Below are positions 43,501-55,960 of a stretch of DNA of 64,000 nucleotides, piece after piece. The notes beneath the pieces were generated by a model. That model had not been told where the DNA came from. It saw nothing but the letters and a program-made list of their open reading frames with translations, and searched no databases. Made by a program: the position numbers and the translations under genes. This stretch comes from Aegilops tauschii subsp. strangulata. Lineage: Eukaryota > Streptophyta > Magnoliopsida > Poales > Poaceae. Location: positions 641,660,736 through 641,724,735 of the forward strand of contig NC_053036.3 of assembly GCF_002575655.3 (NCBI RefSeq), read 5' to 3'. Numbering within the stretch: position 1 is the stretch's first letter; every line of letters begins with the position of its first letter.

Positions 43501-45470
43501 ACAACTTGTTAGTCAAAAAGAAAATAAAAGTATTCTAATCCTAGACAATGCCTTCAAGAAGGAATTGCCGCACCTACGTCAGCATTGATGGGTCCAACCA
43601 AAGGTCGAACCACGGATTATCATCCCCAACGCATGGACGGTCTAACACCTTCAACAAGTAAACATGGGTTGGGGATGAGCTTACTTGTTCTCGAATACGT
43701 CATTACCAGGATCATGGTCTGAAGACTCCAATCAGCAAGAGAGTTTTTGGATCTCCTACTCCATGAACATGGCTCCCTACCTGATACGATGTGGCTCCAT
43801 GTTTACCTGAAAAAAAGGAAGGGAGATTCCTTTTCTAATTGTTAAAAAATAGTTGTAATATGCTACAAAGCTAATTGGGATCGTAATACCATTGGCTTGC
43901 AATCCCAAAGCTCTTGCATGTAGTCAGAGGCAAGGTTATCAATATTGAGATACTAGACGGTCCAAATAGTATCCGAATTGTAGGTTCACAAATAGCAGAA
44001 TCTTATTAGTATCGTAGCACTATGATACCTACCGGGACATTGATGGCCATGCCCGGTGGAGGAGGTGGTGATGCGCCCGCAGGCAATTGTCATTATTTTG
44101 GACATTAGGATCATGACCCTTCAGGATTTCAATTAGTTTTGGAATCCCAATTTATCTTTATTATGAATGGTTCGTTTGTGCGAAGAGATGAAGCCCGGTA
44201 GGGAAGCCCTAGTGCCTACACTTGCCACTTTTGTCAATCCTCTCGAAAATGTACTCCATACTCCTGCATGAAGTACTCATGGCGCACCAGAATAATTTTC
44301 ATTATAGAGAAGTGTCTACAAACTGTGGAAAAATCCACATAAATGAAACCTCTCATGAAAATTTTATGAGAATGGATTTTTAGCACCCGGGGCCTAGGCA
44401 CCCCCTTATCTCACCGTTGGCCCAGAATCCAGCTCATAGTGATATGTGCCATATACTGTAGCGAGTAAACTATTAGCAGGCCTACTGTTTGCTAAATGGA
44501 GGCGGTCGGTTGTAAATCAAATGGTGCTAGGCCTAGTCTGTCACGGTGCCTATAGGTTTGATTCCCCCAGTAACCGAGACCTGGACATGACATTTCACCG
44601 TTCTTTATTGGATCATTTCAAGACTGCTCCCTAGAGGCTGACCTTCAAAGCACATTAACAAACTAGTACAACTCAGTGAGATAATGGGGTCAAATTCTGC
44701 AATTATCAAGATGCCAAGATTTAACATATCAACTAATTTTCACAAGTTCTCATTTAAATTTTAGCCACCAAAAACTAATTAAATTTGATTAGGCTAACAC
44801 CACTCCATACTCAAAGTACTCGGCTTCTATTTGATACCCAGATGTGTTTGAACAGTGCACTGATGGATGTTTGAATTATATTTATTAAGCTAGCATCTTT
44901 CTGTCTCATCATGGCGTGAAAACAGCTTGGAATCTGGCCCCACTCTCCCATCAACCGGCATGGTCAGGTCATACTTTCTATATGTTGTCACTTCACCCGT
45001 CTACTGGACCGAGTAGACCTATACTAGCATACCTAGTCCTTTCAGGTCTATCTCTGCATGCTGCATGCTACATCCTCTCACCCGTCGCTGTTTGTCTGTT
45101 TAACAAAAGCGGTTAATTAATCTGGACCTACAAATTGTCTGCAACTGGACAGTAGGTAGCACGAATCGTGAAACCGCTGTACGACCAGGATAAGAGGGTG
45201 CCGGGGCTACAGGATGCTGTCGCACCTTTCCGAAATTTTATTTAAATTCAATAAAGAAACAAAAGATCGATCCCGCTGTAGAAGCCTCTGTCAAGATATT
45301 GCTATATCTTGAATTCTTGAGCAACCAACTCCCCTTCCCTCCCACACGTTCATGGAATGGAGAGGCCATGCATGCGTATCATGCATGCTGTACACATTAC
45401 ATGCAGGCAACAGTCAGACCATGCCATATATGTGAAGTTAATTAGCAGTTAGACCACTGCATACCCATGA
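43501..45470. other. Intergenic sequence, no recognised gene
   Basis: Nearly 2 kb with only short frames. A phrase near 44555 (GGTTTGATTCCC) resembles a tRNA B-box, but no A-box or cloverleaf accompanies it. The sequence up to 45470 is single-copy in this window. Confidence 0.4.
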
Positions 45471-45682
45471 AGCTATCAGTATATATATCCTCCTTCATTT
45501 CCAAACCTCGATTAGTTAGTCACAGAGATATGTATCTGTCTCCTAGTCCTCCTTGCAAATACAATTGAAATGAGTCACTCACCCACCGCTCAAAAAAAGA
45601 AAAGAAATGATTCACTCACCCATATCAAAAGCAAAAAAAGAGGTCACCCGCTTAGATGAGCTATTAGAAAAAAACAGAAAAA

Positions 45683-46802
45683 ATGGGTCTAGACTATGTA
45701 GGTATGAAGGTTCTTGCAAGACAACACGCGAACACAATACACCCGATCGCTCTAGTTTTGAAATGCTCTCGCCCCTTCTCATGACGCGCTCGCCCTACCC
45801 ACCCAGATCTACCGGACTCCGCGTCGTGGCCGCCTGCCTCCCGCGAGCAACCAATGGATCCCTCTCGGCTTAAGCCCCCGGGGGGCTCACCTTCCGCTCG
45901 AGCTTCCCCACCATCTCCCCGACCGGCGTATCAAGGAGATCCCGCTCTGGATCCATCCAGAGTGCTTGTGGCGGACGATCTGGATGAGATTCGCTGGAGA
46001 TGGTGGTGCGCCCGCGCGGATCGCATCCAGGATGCGGTTCACTAGGTGCATTCGTGCCTGAGAGAGATGAAAATGGCACATCAGAAGGCGAAGGTCCATA
46101 CATATTTGCAGGCGGAGATGCTTCGAGATGTGCAGATCTGTTAGTGCCGCATAGATTTCGAGGCGAAATTGCCGGCGGAGATCATATTCTCAAAGGCAAC
46201 GACGGAGGAGCAAGCTCTGATGCCCTCGCCGCGGCTACAGCTGGCTTTGTTGTTCAAATGGGCAGTGGAAGAGGGGAAATCCTCTAACCCTATTCGGAGC
46301 AACAAATTGGCAATGGAAGAGGGGAAATCCTCTAACCCTGTTCAGAGCAACAGATGGGCGTGTGTTCCCGGAGAGCTAAATTGCCCCCTCCAATCCCACC
46401 AATGCCCTCACAATCCAGCAGCAAGTGAGGAAGAATGGAGCGTGGGGCCTCAGCGGAAGACAATGCTCGCCCGTGAATCACTTTGAGCTCGCCCGTGACG
46501 ATGGCAGCGAGGGAAGGTTGTATTTGTATGCTGGTGATACAGTCTCAGATCCACCTGAATTGCAGCCGCTCCCTATGAGCTTCAACAACAGTTTTGTCTC
46601 CAATTATCACTCTGGGCACCACTGTAGTTGCGATTCGAAGCTGGATAGGGAGGATGGATTCATCGAGCAGAGAGGAGTGATTGGTGAACATGTGATATAT
46701 ATCCTCATTCACTTCAAGGAGGATATATATACCGATAGATTCATCAAGCATGAAGCTATCAGTATATATATCCTCCTTCACTTCCCTACCTCGATTAGTT
46801 AG
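45683..46802 (+). pseudogene. Array pseudogene copy 1
   Basis: A frame starting MGLDYVGMKVLARQH. Breaks seen: a TGA about 33 codons in (CGA to TGA), then the TAG at 46043-46045 that most copies share. Another TAG at about 46142 replaces the CAG of other copies. Five C instead of seven in the C-run near 46382 puts the second half in another register. The second half (ELARDDGSEGRLYLYAGD...) is open to 46802. I recognise no protein family. A 48-base direct duplication encoding KWAVEEGKSSNP and KWAMEEGKSSNP lies in the middle. Confidence 0.7.
46716..46778. repeat. Unit-junction palindrome of the tandem array (representative)
   Basis: AAGGAGGATATATATAC at the left and GTATATATATCCTCCTT at the right are inverted copies. 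Together with a further CCGATAG/CTATCAG they make arms of 23 bases with a single mismatch and a spacer of about 17. Equivalent palindromes occur at every later junction (near 48005, 49290, 50566, 51852, 53137, 54417 and 55711). Just upstream, ATATATATCCTC offers a second pairing partner. Confidence 0.85.
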
Positions 46803-46968
46803 TCACAGAGATATGTATCCACCTCCTAGTCCTCCTTGCAAATACAATTGAAATGAGTCACTCACCCACCGCTCAAAAAAAGAAAAGAAATGATTCACTC
46901 ACCCATATCAAAAGCAAAAAAAAAAGTGGTCACCCGCATAGATGAGCTATTAGAAGAAAACTGAAGGA

Positions 46969-48089
46969 ATGGGTCTAGACTATGTAGGTATGAAGGTTCT
47001 TGCGAGACAACACGCGAACACAATACGCCCGATCGCTCTAGTTTTGAAATGCTCTCGCCCCTTCTCACGACGCGCTCGCCCCACCCACCCAGATATGCCG
47101 GAATCCGCACCGTCGCCGCCTGCCTCCTGCGAGCAACCAATGGATCCCTCTCGGCTTAAGCCCCCGGGGTCGCACCTTCTGCTCGAGCTTCCCCGCCGTC
47201 TCCCCGACCGGCGTATCAGGGAGATCCCGCTCTGGATCCATCCAGAGTGCTTGTGGTGGACGATCTGGTTGAGATTCGCTGGAGATGGTGGTGCTCCCAC
47301 GCGGATCGCATCCAGGATGCGGTTCACTAGGTGCATTCGTGCCTGAGAGAGATGAAAATGGCACAGCAGAAGGCGAAGGTCCATACATATTTGCAGGCGG
47401 AGATGCTTCGAGATGTGCAGATCTGTCAGTGCCGCATAGATTTCGAGACGAAATTGCTGGCGGAGATCATATTCTCAAAGGCAACAGCGGAGGAGCAAGC
47501 TCTGATGCCCTCACTGCGGCAACAGCTGGCTTTGTTATTCAAATGGGCAGTGGAAGAGGGGAAATCCTCTAACCCTGTTCGGAGCAACAAATGGGCAATG
47601 GAAGAGGGGAAATCCTCTAACCCGGTTCAGAACAACAGATGGGCGTGTGTTCCCGGAGAGCTAAATTGCCCCCCCTCCAATCCCACCAATGCCCTCACAA
47701 TCCAGCAGCAAGTGAGGACGAATGGAGCGTGGGGCCTCAGCGGAAGACAATGCTCGCCCGTGAATCACCTTGAGCTCGCCCGTGACGATGGCAGCGAGGG
47801 AAGGTTGTATTTGTATGCTGGTGATACAGTCTCAGATCCACCTGAATTGCAGCCGCTCCCTATGAGCTTCAACAACAGTTTTGTCTCCAATTATCACTAA
47901 GGGCACCAATGTAGTTGTGATTCGAAGCTGGATAGGGAGGATGGATTCATCAAGCAGAGAGGAGTGATTGGTGAACATGTGATATATATCCTTATTAACT
48001 TCAAGGAGGATATATATACTGATAGATTCATCAGGCATGAAGCTATCAGTATATATATCCTCCTTCACTTCCCTACCTCGATTAGTTAG
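46969..48089 (+). pseudogene. Array pseudogene copy 2
   Basis: One base fewer in the C/G run near 47165 shifts the first half out of register. The shared TAG is at 47328-47330. After it the frame is open from 47331 to 47900, the longest stretch among the copies, because seven C at about 47669-47675 keep the two halves in the same register. A TAA at 47898-47900, absent from other copies, ends it. Confidence 0.7.
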
Positions 48090-48250
48090 TCACAGAGATA
48101 TGTATCCACCTCCTAGTCCTCCTTGCAGATACAATTGAAATGAGACTCACCCACCGCTCAAAAAAAGAAAAGAACTGATTCACTCACCCATATCAAAAGC
48201 AAAAAAAGAGGTCACCCGCTTAGATGAGCTATTAGAAGAAAACTGAAGAA

Positions 48251-49372
48251 ATGGGTCTAGACTATGTAGGTATGAAGGTTCGTGCGAGACAACACGCGAA
48301 CACAATACGCCCGGTCGCTCTAGTTTGGAAATGCTCTCGCCCCTTCTCACGACGCGCTCGCCCCACCCACCCAGATATGCCGGAATCCGCACCGTCGCCG
48401 CCTGCCTCCTGCGAGCAACCAATGGATCCCTCTCGGCTTAAGCCCCCGGGGGTCGCACCTTCCGCTCGAGCTTCCAAACCGTCTCCCCGACCGGCGTATC
48501 AGGGAGATCCCGCTCTGGATCCATCCAGAGTGCTTGTGGCGGACGATCTGGATGAGATTCGCTGGAGATGGTGGTGCGCCCGCGCGGATCGCATCCAGGA
48601 TGCGGTTCACTAGGTGCATTCGTGCTTGTGAGAGATAAAAATGGCACAGCAGAAGGCGAAGGTCCATACATATTTGCAAGCGGAGATGCTTCGAGATGTG
48701 CAGATCTGTCAGTGCCGCATATATAGATCGAGACAAAATTGCTGGCGGAGATCATATTCTCAAAGGCAACGGCGGAGGAGCAAGCTCTGATGCCCTCGCC
48801 GCGGCTACAGCTGGCTTTGTTGTTCAAATGGGCAGTGGAAGAGGGGAAATCCTCTAACCCTGTTCGGAGCAACAAATGGGCTATGGAAGATGGGAAATCC
48901 TCTAACCCTGTTAAGAACAACAGATGGGCGTGTGTTCCCGGAGAGCTAAATTGCCCCCTCCAATCCCACCAATGCCCTCACAATCCAGCAGCAAGTGCGG
49001 ACGAATGGAGCGTGGGGCCTCAGTGGAAGACAATGCTCGCCCGTAAATCACCTTGAGCTCGCCCGTGACGATGGCAGCGAGGGAAGGTTGTATTTGTATG
49101 CTGGTGATACAGTCTCAGATCCACCTGAATTGCAACCGCTCCCTATGAGCTTCGACAACAGTTTTGTCTCCAATTATCACTCTGGGCACCAATGTAGTTG
49201 CGATTCGAAGCTGGATAGGGAGGATGGATTCATCAAGCAGAGAGGAGTGATTGGTGAACATGTGATATATATCCTTATTAACTTCAAGGAGGATATATAT
49301 ACCGATAGATTCATCAGGCATGAAGCTATCAGTATATATATCCTCCTTCACTTCCCTACCTCGATTAGTTAG
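48251..49372 (+). pseudogene. Array pseudogene copy 3
   Basis: First half open from 48251 to the shared TAG (48611-48613). A TGA follows a few codons later (GCTTGTGAGAG where others have GCCTGAGAG in another register), shared only with copy 4. Small indels near 48720 and a five-base C-run break the rest. The second half is open to 49372. Confidence 0.7.
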
Positions 49373-49532
49373 TCACAGAGATATGTATCCACCTCCTAGT
49401 CCTCCTTGCAGATACAATTGAAATGAGACTCACCCACCGCTCAAAAAAAGAAAGAACTGATTCACTCACCCATATCAAAAGCAAAAAAAGAGGTCACCCG
49501 CTTAGATGAGCTATTAGAAGAAAACTGAAGAA

Positions 49533-50653
49533 ATGGGTCTAGACTATGTAGGTATGAAGGTTCGTGCGAGACAACACGCGAACACAATACACCCGGTCGC
49601 TCTAGTTTGGAAATGCTCTCGCCCCTTCTCACGACGCGCTCGCCCCACCCACCCAGATATGCCGGAATCCGCACCGTCGCCGCCTGCCTCCTGCGAGCAA
49701 CCAATGGATCCCTCTCGGCTTAAGCCCCCGGGGGTCGCACCTTCCGCTCGAGCTTCCCAACCGTCTCCTCGACCGGCGTATCAGGGAGATCCCGCTCTGG
49801 ATCCATCCAGAGTGCTTGTGGCGGACGATCTGGATGAGATTCGCTGGAGATGGTGGTGCGCCCGCACGGATCGCATCCAGGATGCGGTTCACTAGGTGCA
49901 TTCGTGCTTGTGAGAGATAAAAATGGCACAGCAGAAGGCGAAGGTCCATACATATTTGCAAGCGGAGATGCTTCGCGATGTGCAGATCTGTCAGTGCCGC
50001 ATAGATTCGAGACAAAATTGCTGGCAGAGATTATATTCTCAAAGGCAACGGCGGAGGAGCAAGCTCTGATGCCCTCGCCGCGGCTACAGTTGGCTTTGTT
50101 GTTCAAATGGGCAGTGGAAGAGGGGAAATCCTCTAACCCTGTTCGGAGCAACAAATGGGCTATGGAAGAGGGGAAATCCTCTAACCCTGTTAAGAACAAC
50201 AGATGGGCGTGTGTTCCCGGAGAGCTAAATTGCCCCCTCCAATCCCACCAATGCCCTCACGATCCAGCAGCAAGTGCGGACGAATGGAGCGTGGGGCCTC
50301 AGCGGAAGACAATGCTCGCCCGTGAATCACCTTGAGCTTGCCTGTGACGATGGCAGCGAGAGAAGGTTGTATTTGTATGCTGGTGATACAGTCTCAAATC
50401 CACCGGAATTGCAGCCGCTCCCTATGAGCTTCAACAACAGTTCTGTCTCCAATTATCACTCTGGGCACCACTGTAGTTGCGATTCCAAGCTGGATAGGGA
50501 GGATGGATTCATCAAGCAGAGAGGAGCGATTGGTGAACATGTGATATATATCCTCATTCACTTCAAGGAGGATATATATACCGATAGATTCATCAAGCAT
50601 GAAGCTATCAGTATATATATATCCTCCTTCACTTCCCTACCTCGATTAGTTAG
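49533..50653 (+). pseudogene. Array pseudogene copy 4
   Basis: Near-identical to copy 3 in its first half, with the shared TAG at 49893-49895 and the same TGA just after. One T is lost near 50004 (also lost in copy 7). Its 3' end, including GGAGCGATTGG near 50525, matches copy 7. Confidence 0.7.
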
Positions 50654-50818
50654 TCACAGAGATATGTATCCACCTCCTAGTCCTGCTTGCAGATACAATT
50701 GAAATGAGTCACTTACCCACTGCTCAAAAAAAGAAAAAAAAAATGATTCACGCACCCATATCAAAAGCAAAAAAAGAGGTCACCCGCTTAGATGAGCTAT
50801 TAGAAGAAAACTGAAGAA

Positions 50819-51937
50819 ATGGGTCTAGACTATGTAGGTATGAAGGCTCTTGCGAGACAACACGCGAACACAATACGCCCGATCGCTCTAGTTTTGAAAT
50901 GCTCTCGCCCCTTCTCACGACGCGCTCGCCCCACCCACCCAGATCTGCCGGAATTCGCGCCGTCGCCGCCTGCTTCCTGCGAGCAACCAATGGATCCCTC
51001 TCGGCTTAAGCCCCCGGGGGGCGCACCTTCCGCTCGAGCTTCCCCACCGTCTCCCCGACTGGCGTATCAAGGAGATCCCGCTCTGGATCCATCCAGAGTG
51101 CTTGTGGCGGACGATCTGGATGAGATTCGCTGGAGATGGTGGTGCGCCCGCGCGGATCGCATCCAGGATGCGGTTCACTAGGTGCATTCGTGCCTGAGAG
51201 AGATGAAAATTGCACAGCAGAAGGCGAAGGTCCATACATATTTGCAGGCGGAGATGCTTCGAGATGTGCAGATCTGTCAGTGCCGCAAAGATTTCGAGGC
51301 GAAATTGCTGGCGGAGATCATATTCTCAAAGGCAACGGCGGAGGAGCAAGCTCTGATGCCCTCGCCGCGGCTACAGCTGGCTTTGTTGTTCAAATGGGCA
51401 GTGGAAGAGGGGAATCCTCTAACCCTGTTCGGAGCAACAAATGGCCAATGGAAGAGGGGAAATCCTCTAACCCTGTTCAGAGCAACAGATGGGCGTGTGT
51501 TCCCGGAGAGCTAAATCGCCCGCCTCCAATCCCACCAATGCCCTCACAATCCAGCAGCAAGTGAGGAAGAATGGAGCGTGGGGCCTCAGCGGAAGACAAT
51601 GCACCCCCGTGAATCACTTTGAGCTCGCCCGTGACGATGGCAGCGACGGAAGGTTGTATTTGTATGCTGGTGATACAGTCTCAGATCCACCTGAATTGCA
51701 GCCGCTCCCTATGAGCTTCAACAACAGTTTTGTCTCCAATTATCACTCTGGGCACTACTGTAGTTGCGATTCGAAGCTGGATAGGGAGGATGGATTCATC
51801 AAGCAGAGAGGAGTGTTGGTGAACATGTGATATATATCCTCATTCACTTCAAGGAGGATATATATACCGATAGATTCATCAAGCATGAAGCTATCAGTAT
51901 ATATATCCTCCTTCACTTCCCTACCTCGATTAGTTAG
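50819..51937 (+). pseudogene. Array pseudogene copy 5
   Basis: First half open to the shared TAG at 51179-51181. One A is missing in the GGGGAAATCC run near 51412, a frameshift within the 48-base duplication. Two bases are lost near 51815 (GAGTGTTGGTG), which ends the second half early. Confidence 0.7.
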
Positions 51938-52101
51938 TCACAGAGATAAGTATCCACCTCCTAGTCCTTCTTGCAAATACAATTGAAATGAGTCACTCAC
52001 CCACCGCTCAAAAAAAGAATAGAAATGATTCACTCACCCATATCAAAAGCAAAAAAAAGTGGTCACCCGCATAGATGAGCTATTAGAAGAAAACTGAAGG
52101 A

Positions 52102-53221
52102 ATGGGTCTAGACTATGTAGGTATGAAGGTTCTTGCGAGACAACACGCGAACACAATACGCCCGATCGCTCTAGTTTTGAAATGCTCTCGCCCCTTCTCA
52201 CGACGCGCTCGCCTCACCCACCCAGATCTGCCGGAATTCGCGCCGGCGCCGCCTGCCTCCTGCGAGCAACCAATGGATCCCTCTCGGCTTAAGCCCCGGG
52301 GGTCGCACCTTCCGCTCGAGCTTCCCCACCGTCTCACCGACCGGCGTATCAGGGAGATCCCGCTCTAGATCCATCCAGAGTGCTTGTGGCGGACGATCTG
52401 ATTGAGATTCGCTGGAGATGGTGGTGCTCCCATGCGGATCGCATCCAGGATGTGGTTCACTAGGTGCATTCGTGCCTGAGAGAGATGAAAATGGCACAGC
52501 AGAAGGCGAAGGTCCATACATATTTGCAGGCGGAGATGCTTCGAGATGTGCAGATCTGTCAGTGCCGCATAGATTTCGAGACGAAATTGCTGGCGGAGAT
52601 CATATTCTCAAAGGCAACGGCGGAGGAGCAAGCTCTGATGCCCTCGCCGCGGCTACAGCTGGCTTTGTTGTTCAAATGGGCAGTGGAAGAGGGGAAATCC
52701 TCTGACCCTGTTCGGAGCAACAAATGGGCAATCGAAGAGGGGAAATCCTCTAACCCTGTTCAGAACAACAGATGGGCGTGTGTTCCCGGAGAGCTAAATT
52801 GCTCCCCTCCAATCCCACCAATGCCCTCACAATCCAGCAGCAAGTGAGGACGAATGGAGCGTGGGGCCTCAGCGGAAGACAATGCTCGCCCGTGAATCAC
52901 CTTGAGCTCGCCCGTGACAATGGCAGCGAGGGAAGGTTGTATTTGTATGCTGGTGATACAGTCTTAGATCCACCTGAATTGCAGCCGCTCCCTATGAGCT
53001 TCAACAACAGTTTTGTCTCCAATTATCACTCTGGGCACCAATGTAGTTGCGATTCGAAGCTGGATAGGGAGGATGGATTCATCAAGCAGAGAGGAGTGAT
53101 TGGTGAACATGTGATATATATCCTTATTCACTTCAAGGAGGATATATATACCGATAGATTCATCAAGCATGAAGCTATCAGTATATATATCCTCCTTCAC
53201 TTCCCTACCTCGATTAGTTAG
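52102..53221 (+). pseudogene. Array pseudogene copy 6
   Basis: A base is missing in the C/G run near 52295, a TAG (from TGG) lies at about 52366-52368 and the shared TAG at 52461-52463. The second part is open from 52464 to 52847 and, in another register, to 53221. It resembles copy 2 in its 5' flank. Confidence 0.7.
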
Positions 53222-53384
53222 TCACAGAGATATGTGTCCACCTCCTAGTCCTCCTTGCAGATACAATTGAAATGAGTCACTCACCCACCGCTCAAAAAAA
53301 GAAAAGAAATGATTCACTCACCCATATCAAAAGCAAAAAAAGAGGTCACCCGCTTTGATGAGCTATTAGAAGAAAACAGAAGAA

Positions 53385-54505
53385 ATGGGTCTAGACTATG
53401 TAGGTATGAAGGTTCGTGCGAGACAACACGCGACCACAATACGCCCGGTCGCTCTAGTTTGGAAATGCTCTCGCCCCTTCTCACGACGCGCTCGCCCCAC
53501 CCACCCAGATATGCCGGAATCCGCACCGTCGCCGCCTGCCTCCTGCGAGCAACCAATGGATCCCTCTCGGCTTAAGCCCCCGGGGGTCGCACCTTCCGCT
53601 CGAGCTTCCCAACCATCTCCCCGACCGACGTATCAGGGAGATCCCGCTCTGGATCCATCCAGAGTGCTTGTGGCGGACGATCTGGATGAGATTCGCTGGA
53701 GATGGTGGTGCGCCCGCGCGGATCGCATCCAGGATGCGGTTCACTTTGTGCATTCGTGCCTGAGAGAGATGAAAATGGCACAACAGAAGGCGAAGGTCCA
53801 TACATATTTGCAAGCGGAGATGCTTCGAGATGTGCAGATCTGTCAGTGCCGCATAGATTCGAGACAAAATTGCTGGCGGAGATCATATTCTCAAAGGCAA
53901 CGGCGGAGGAGCAAGCTCTGATGCCCTCGCCGCGGCTACAGCTGGCTTTGTTGTTCAAATGGGCAGTGGAAGAGGGGAAATCCTCTAACCCTGTTCGGAG
54001 CAACAAATGGGCTATGGAAGAGGGGAAATCCTCTAACCCTGTTAAGAACAACAGATGGGCGTGTGTTCCCGGAGAGCTAAATTGCCCCCTCCAATCCCAC
54101 CAATGCCCTCACAATCCAGCAGTAAGTGCGGACGAATGGAGCGTGGGGCCTCAGCGGAAGACAATGCTCGCTCGTGAATCACCTTGAGCTCGCCCGTGAG
54201 GATGGCAGCGAGGGAAGGTTATATTTGTATGCTGGTGATACAGTCTCAGATCCACCTGAATTGCAGCCGCTCCCTATGAGCTTCAACAACAGTTCTGTCT
54301 CCAATTATCACTCTGGGCACCACTGTAGTTGCGATTCCAAGCTGGATAGGGAGGATGGATTCATCAAGCAGAGAGGAGCGATTGGTGAACATGTGATATA
54401 TATCCTCATTCACTTCAAGGAGGATATATATACCGATAGATTCATCAAGCATGAAGCTATCAGTATATATATATCCTCCTTCACTTTCCTACCTCGATTA
54501 GTTAG
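53385..54505 (+). pseudogene. Array pseudogene copy 7, lacks the shared stop
   Basis: The only copy in which the shared TAG is replaced, by TTT (Phe) at 53745-53747. The first half therefore runs on into VHSCLREMKMAQQKAKVHTY. A one-base deletion near 53857 then shifts the frame, and it stops at 53921. The rest is open in other registers. Nothing else marks it as functional. Confidence 0.7.
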
Positions 54506-54668
54506 TCACAGAGATATGTATCCACCTCCTAGTCCTCCTTGCAGATACAATTGAAATGAGTCACTTACCCACCGCTCAAAAAAAGAAAAAAAATGATTCA
54601 CGCACCCATATCAAAAGCAAAAAAAGAGGTCACCCGCTTAGATGAGCTATTAGAAGAAAACTGAAGAA

Positions 54669-55797
54669 ATGGGTCTAGACTATGTAGGTATGAAGGTTCT
54701 TGCGAGACAACACGCGAACACAATACGCCCGATCGCTCTAGTTTTGAAATGCTCTCGCCCCTTCTCACGACGCGCTCGCCCCACCCACCCAGATCTGCCG
54801 GAATTCGCGCCGTCGCCGCCTGCCTCCTGCGAGCAACCAATGGATCCCTCTCGGCTTAAGCCCCCCGGGGGCGCACCTTCCGCTCGAGCTTCCCCACCGT
54901 CTCCCCGACCGGCGTATCAAGGAGATCCTGCTCTGGATCCATCCAGAGTGCTTGTGGCGGACGATCTGGATGAGATTCGCTGGAGATGGTGGTGCGCCCG
55001 CGCGGATCGCATCCAGGATGCGGTTCACTAGGTGCATTCGTGCCTGAGAGAGATGAAAATTGCACAGCAGAAGGCGAAGGTCCATACATATTTGCAGGCG
55101 GAGATGCTTCGAGATGTGCAGATCTGTCAGTGTCGCATAGATTTCGAGACGAAATTTCTGGCGGAGATCATATTCTCAAAGGCAACGGCGGAGGAGCAAG
55201 CTCTGATGTCCTCGCCGTGGCTACAGCTAGCTTTGTTGTTCAAATGGGCAGTGGAAGAGGGGAAATCCTCTAACCCTGTTCGGAGCAACAAATGGGCAAT
55301 GGAAGAGGGGAAGTCCTCTAACCCTGTTCAGAACGACAGATGGGCGTGTGTTCCCGGAGAGCTAAATTGCCCCCCTCCAATCCCACCAATGCCCTCACAA
55401 TCCAGCAGCAAGTGAGGATGAATGGAGCGTGGGGCCTCAGCGGAAGACAATGCTCGGCCGTGAATCACCTTGAGCTCGCCCGTGACGATGGCAGCGAGGG
55501 AAGGTTGTATTTGTATGCTGGTGATATATTCTCAGATCCACCTGAATTGCAGCCGCTCCCTATGAGCTTCAACAACAGTTCTGTCTCCAATTATCACTCT
55601 GGGCACCACTGTAGTTGCGATTCGAAGCTGGATAGGGAGGATGGATTCATCAAGCAGAGAGGTAGAGAGGAGTGATTGGTGAACATGTGATATATATCCT
55701 CATTCACTTCAAGGAGGATATATATACCGATAGATTCATCAAGCATGAAGCTATCAGTATATATATCCTCCTTCACTTCCCTACCTGGATTAGTTAG
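54669..55797 (+). pseudogene. Array pseudogene copy 8
   Basis: First half open to the shared TAG at 55029-55031, then open from 55032 to 55415 with six C in the slippage run. A small insertion near 55665 (GGTAGAGAGGAG) adds a stop at 55675. It shares its 5' flank variants with copy 5. Confidence 0.7.
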
Positions 55798-55960
55798 TCA
55801 TAGAGAGATGTATCCACCTCCTAGTCCTCTTTGCAAATACAATTGAAATGAGTCACTCACCGAAGACCCATATCAAAAGCAAAAGAAGAGGTCACCCGCA
55901 TTTAGACGAGCTATAAGAAGAAAACTTAAGTAATGGGTCTAGAATCTGTAGGTATAGAAG

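Larger units (their letters stand above)
45471..55960 (+). repeat. Tandem array: eight 1.28-kb units plus a partial ninth
   Basis: Taking AGCTATCAGTATATATATCC as the marker, units begin at 45471, 46754, 48041, 49324, 50603, 51889, 53173, 54455 and 55749. Spacings are 1279-1294 bases. All are head to tail. The ninth copy loses similarity near 55960. Each unit contains one gene-length broken frame and an AT-rich palindrome at the junction. Shared variants show subtypes: units 3, 4 and 7 share TAGTTTGGAAATG where the others have TAGTTTTGAAATG; units 2 and 6 share GTGGTCACCCGCATAGATG; units 5 and 8 share an extra AT in the junction palindrome and CACGCACCC. Confidence 0.95.

Noticed and set aside
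44540..44570. B-box-like GGTTTGATTCCC
   Set aside because: No A-box or cloverleaf at the right distance.
46895..54840. An 80-codon minus-strand frame conserved in the array units (e.g. 49462-49704)
   Set aside because: Its conservation follows from the near identity of the tandem units, it lies antisense to the gene-length frame, and it has no domain.
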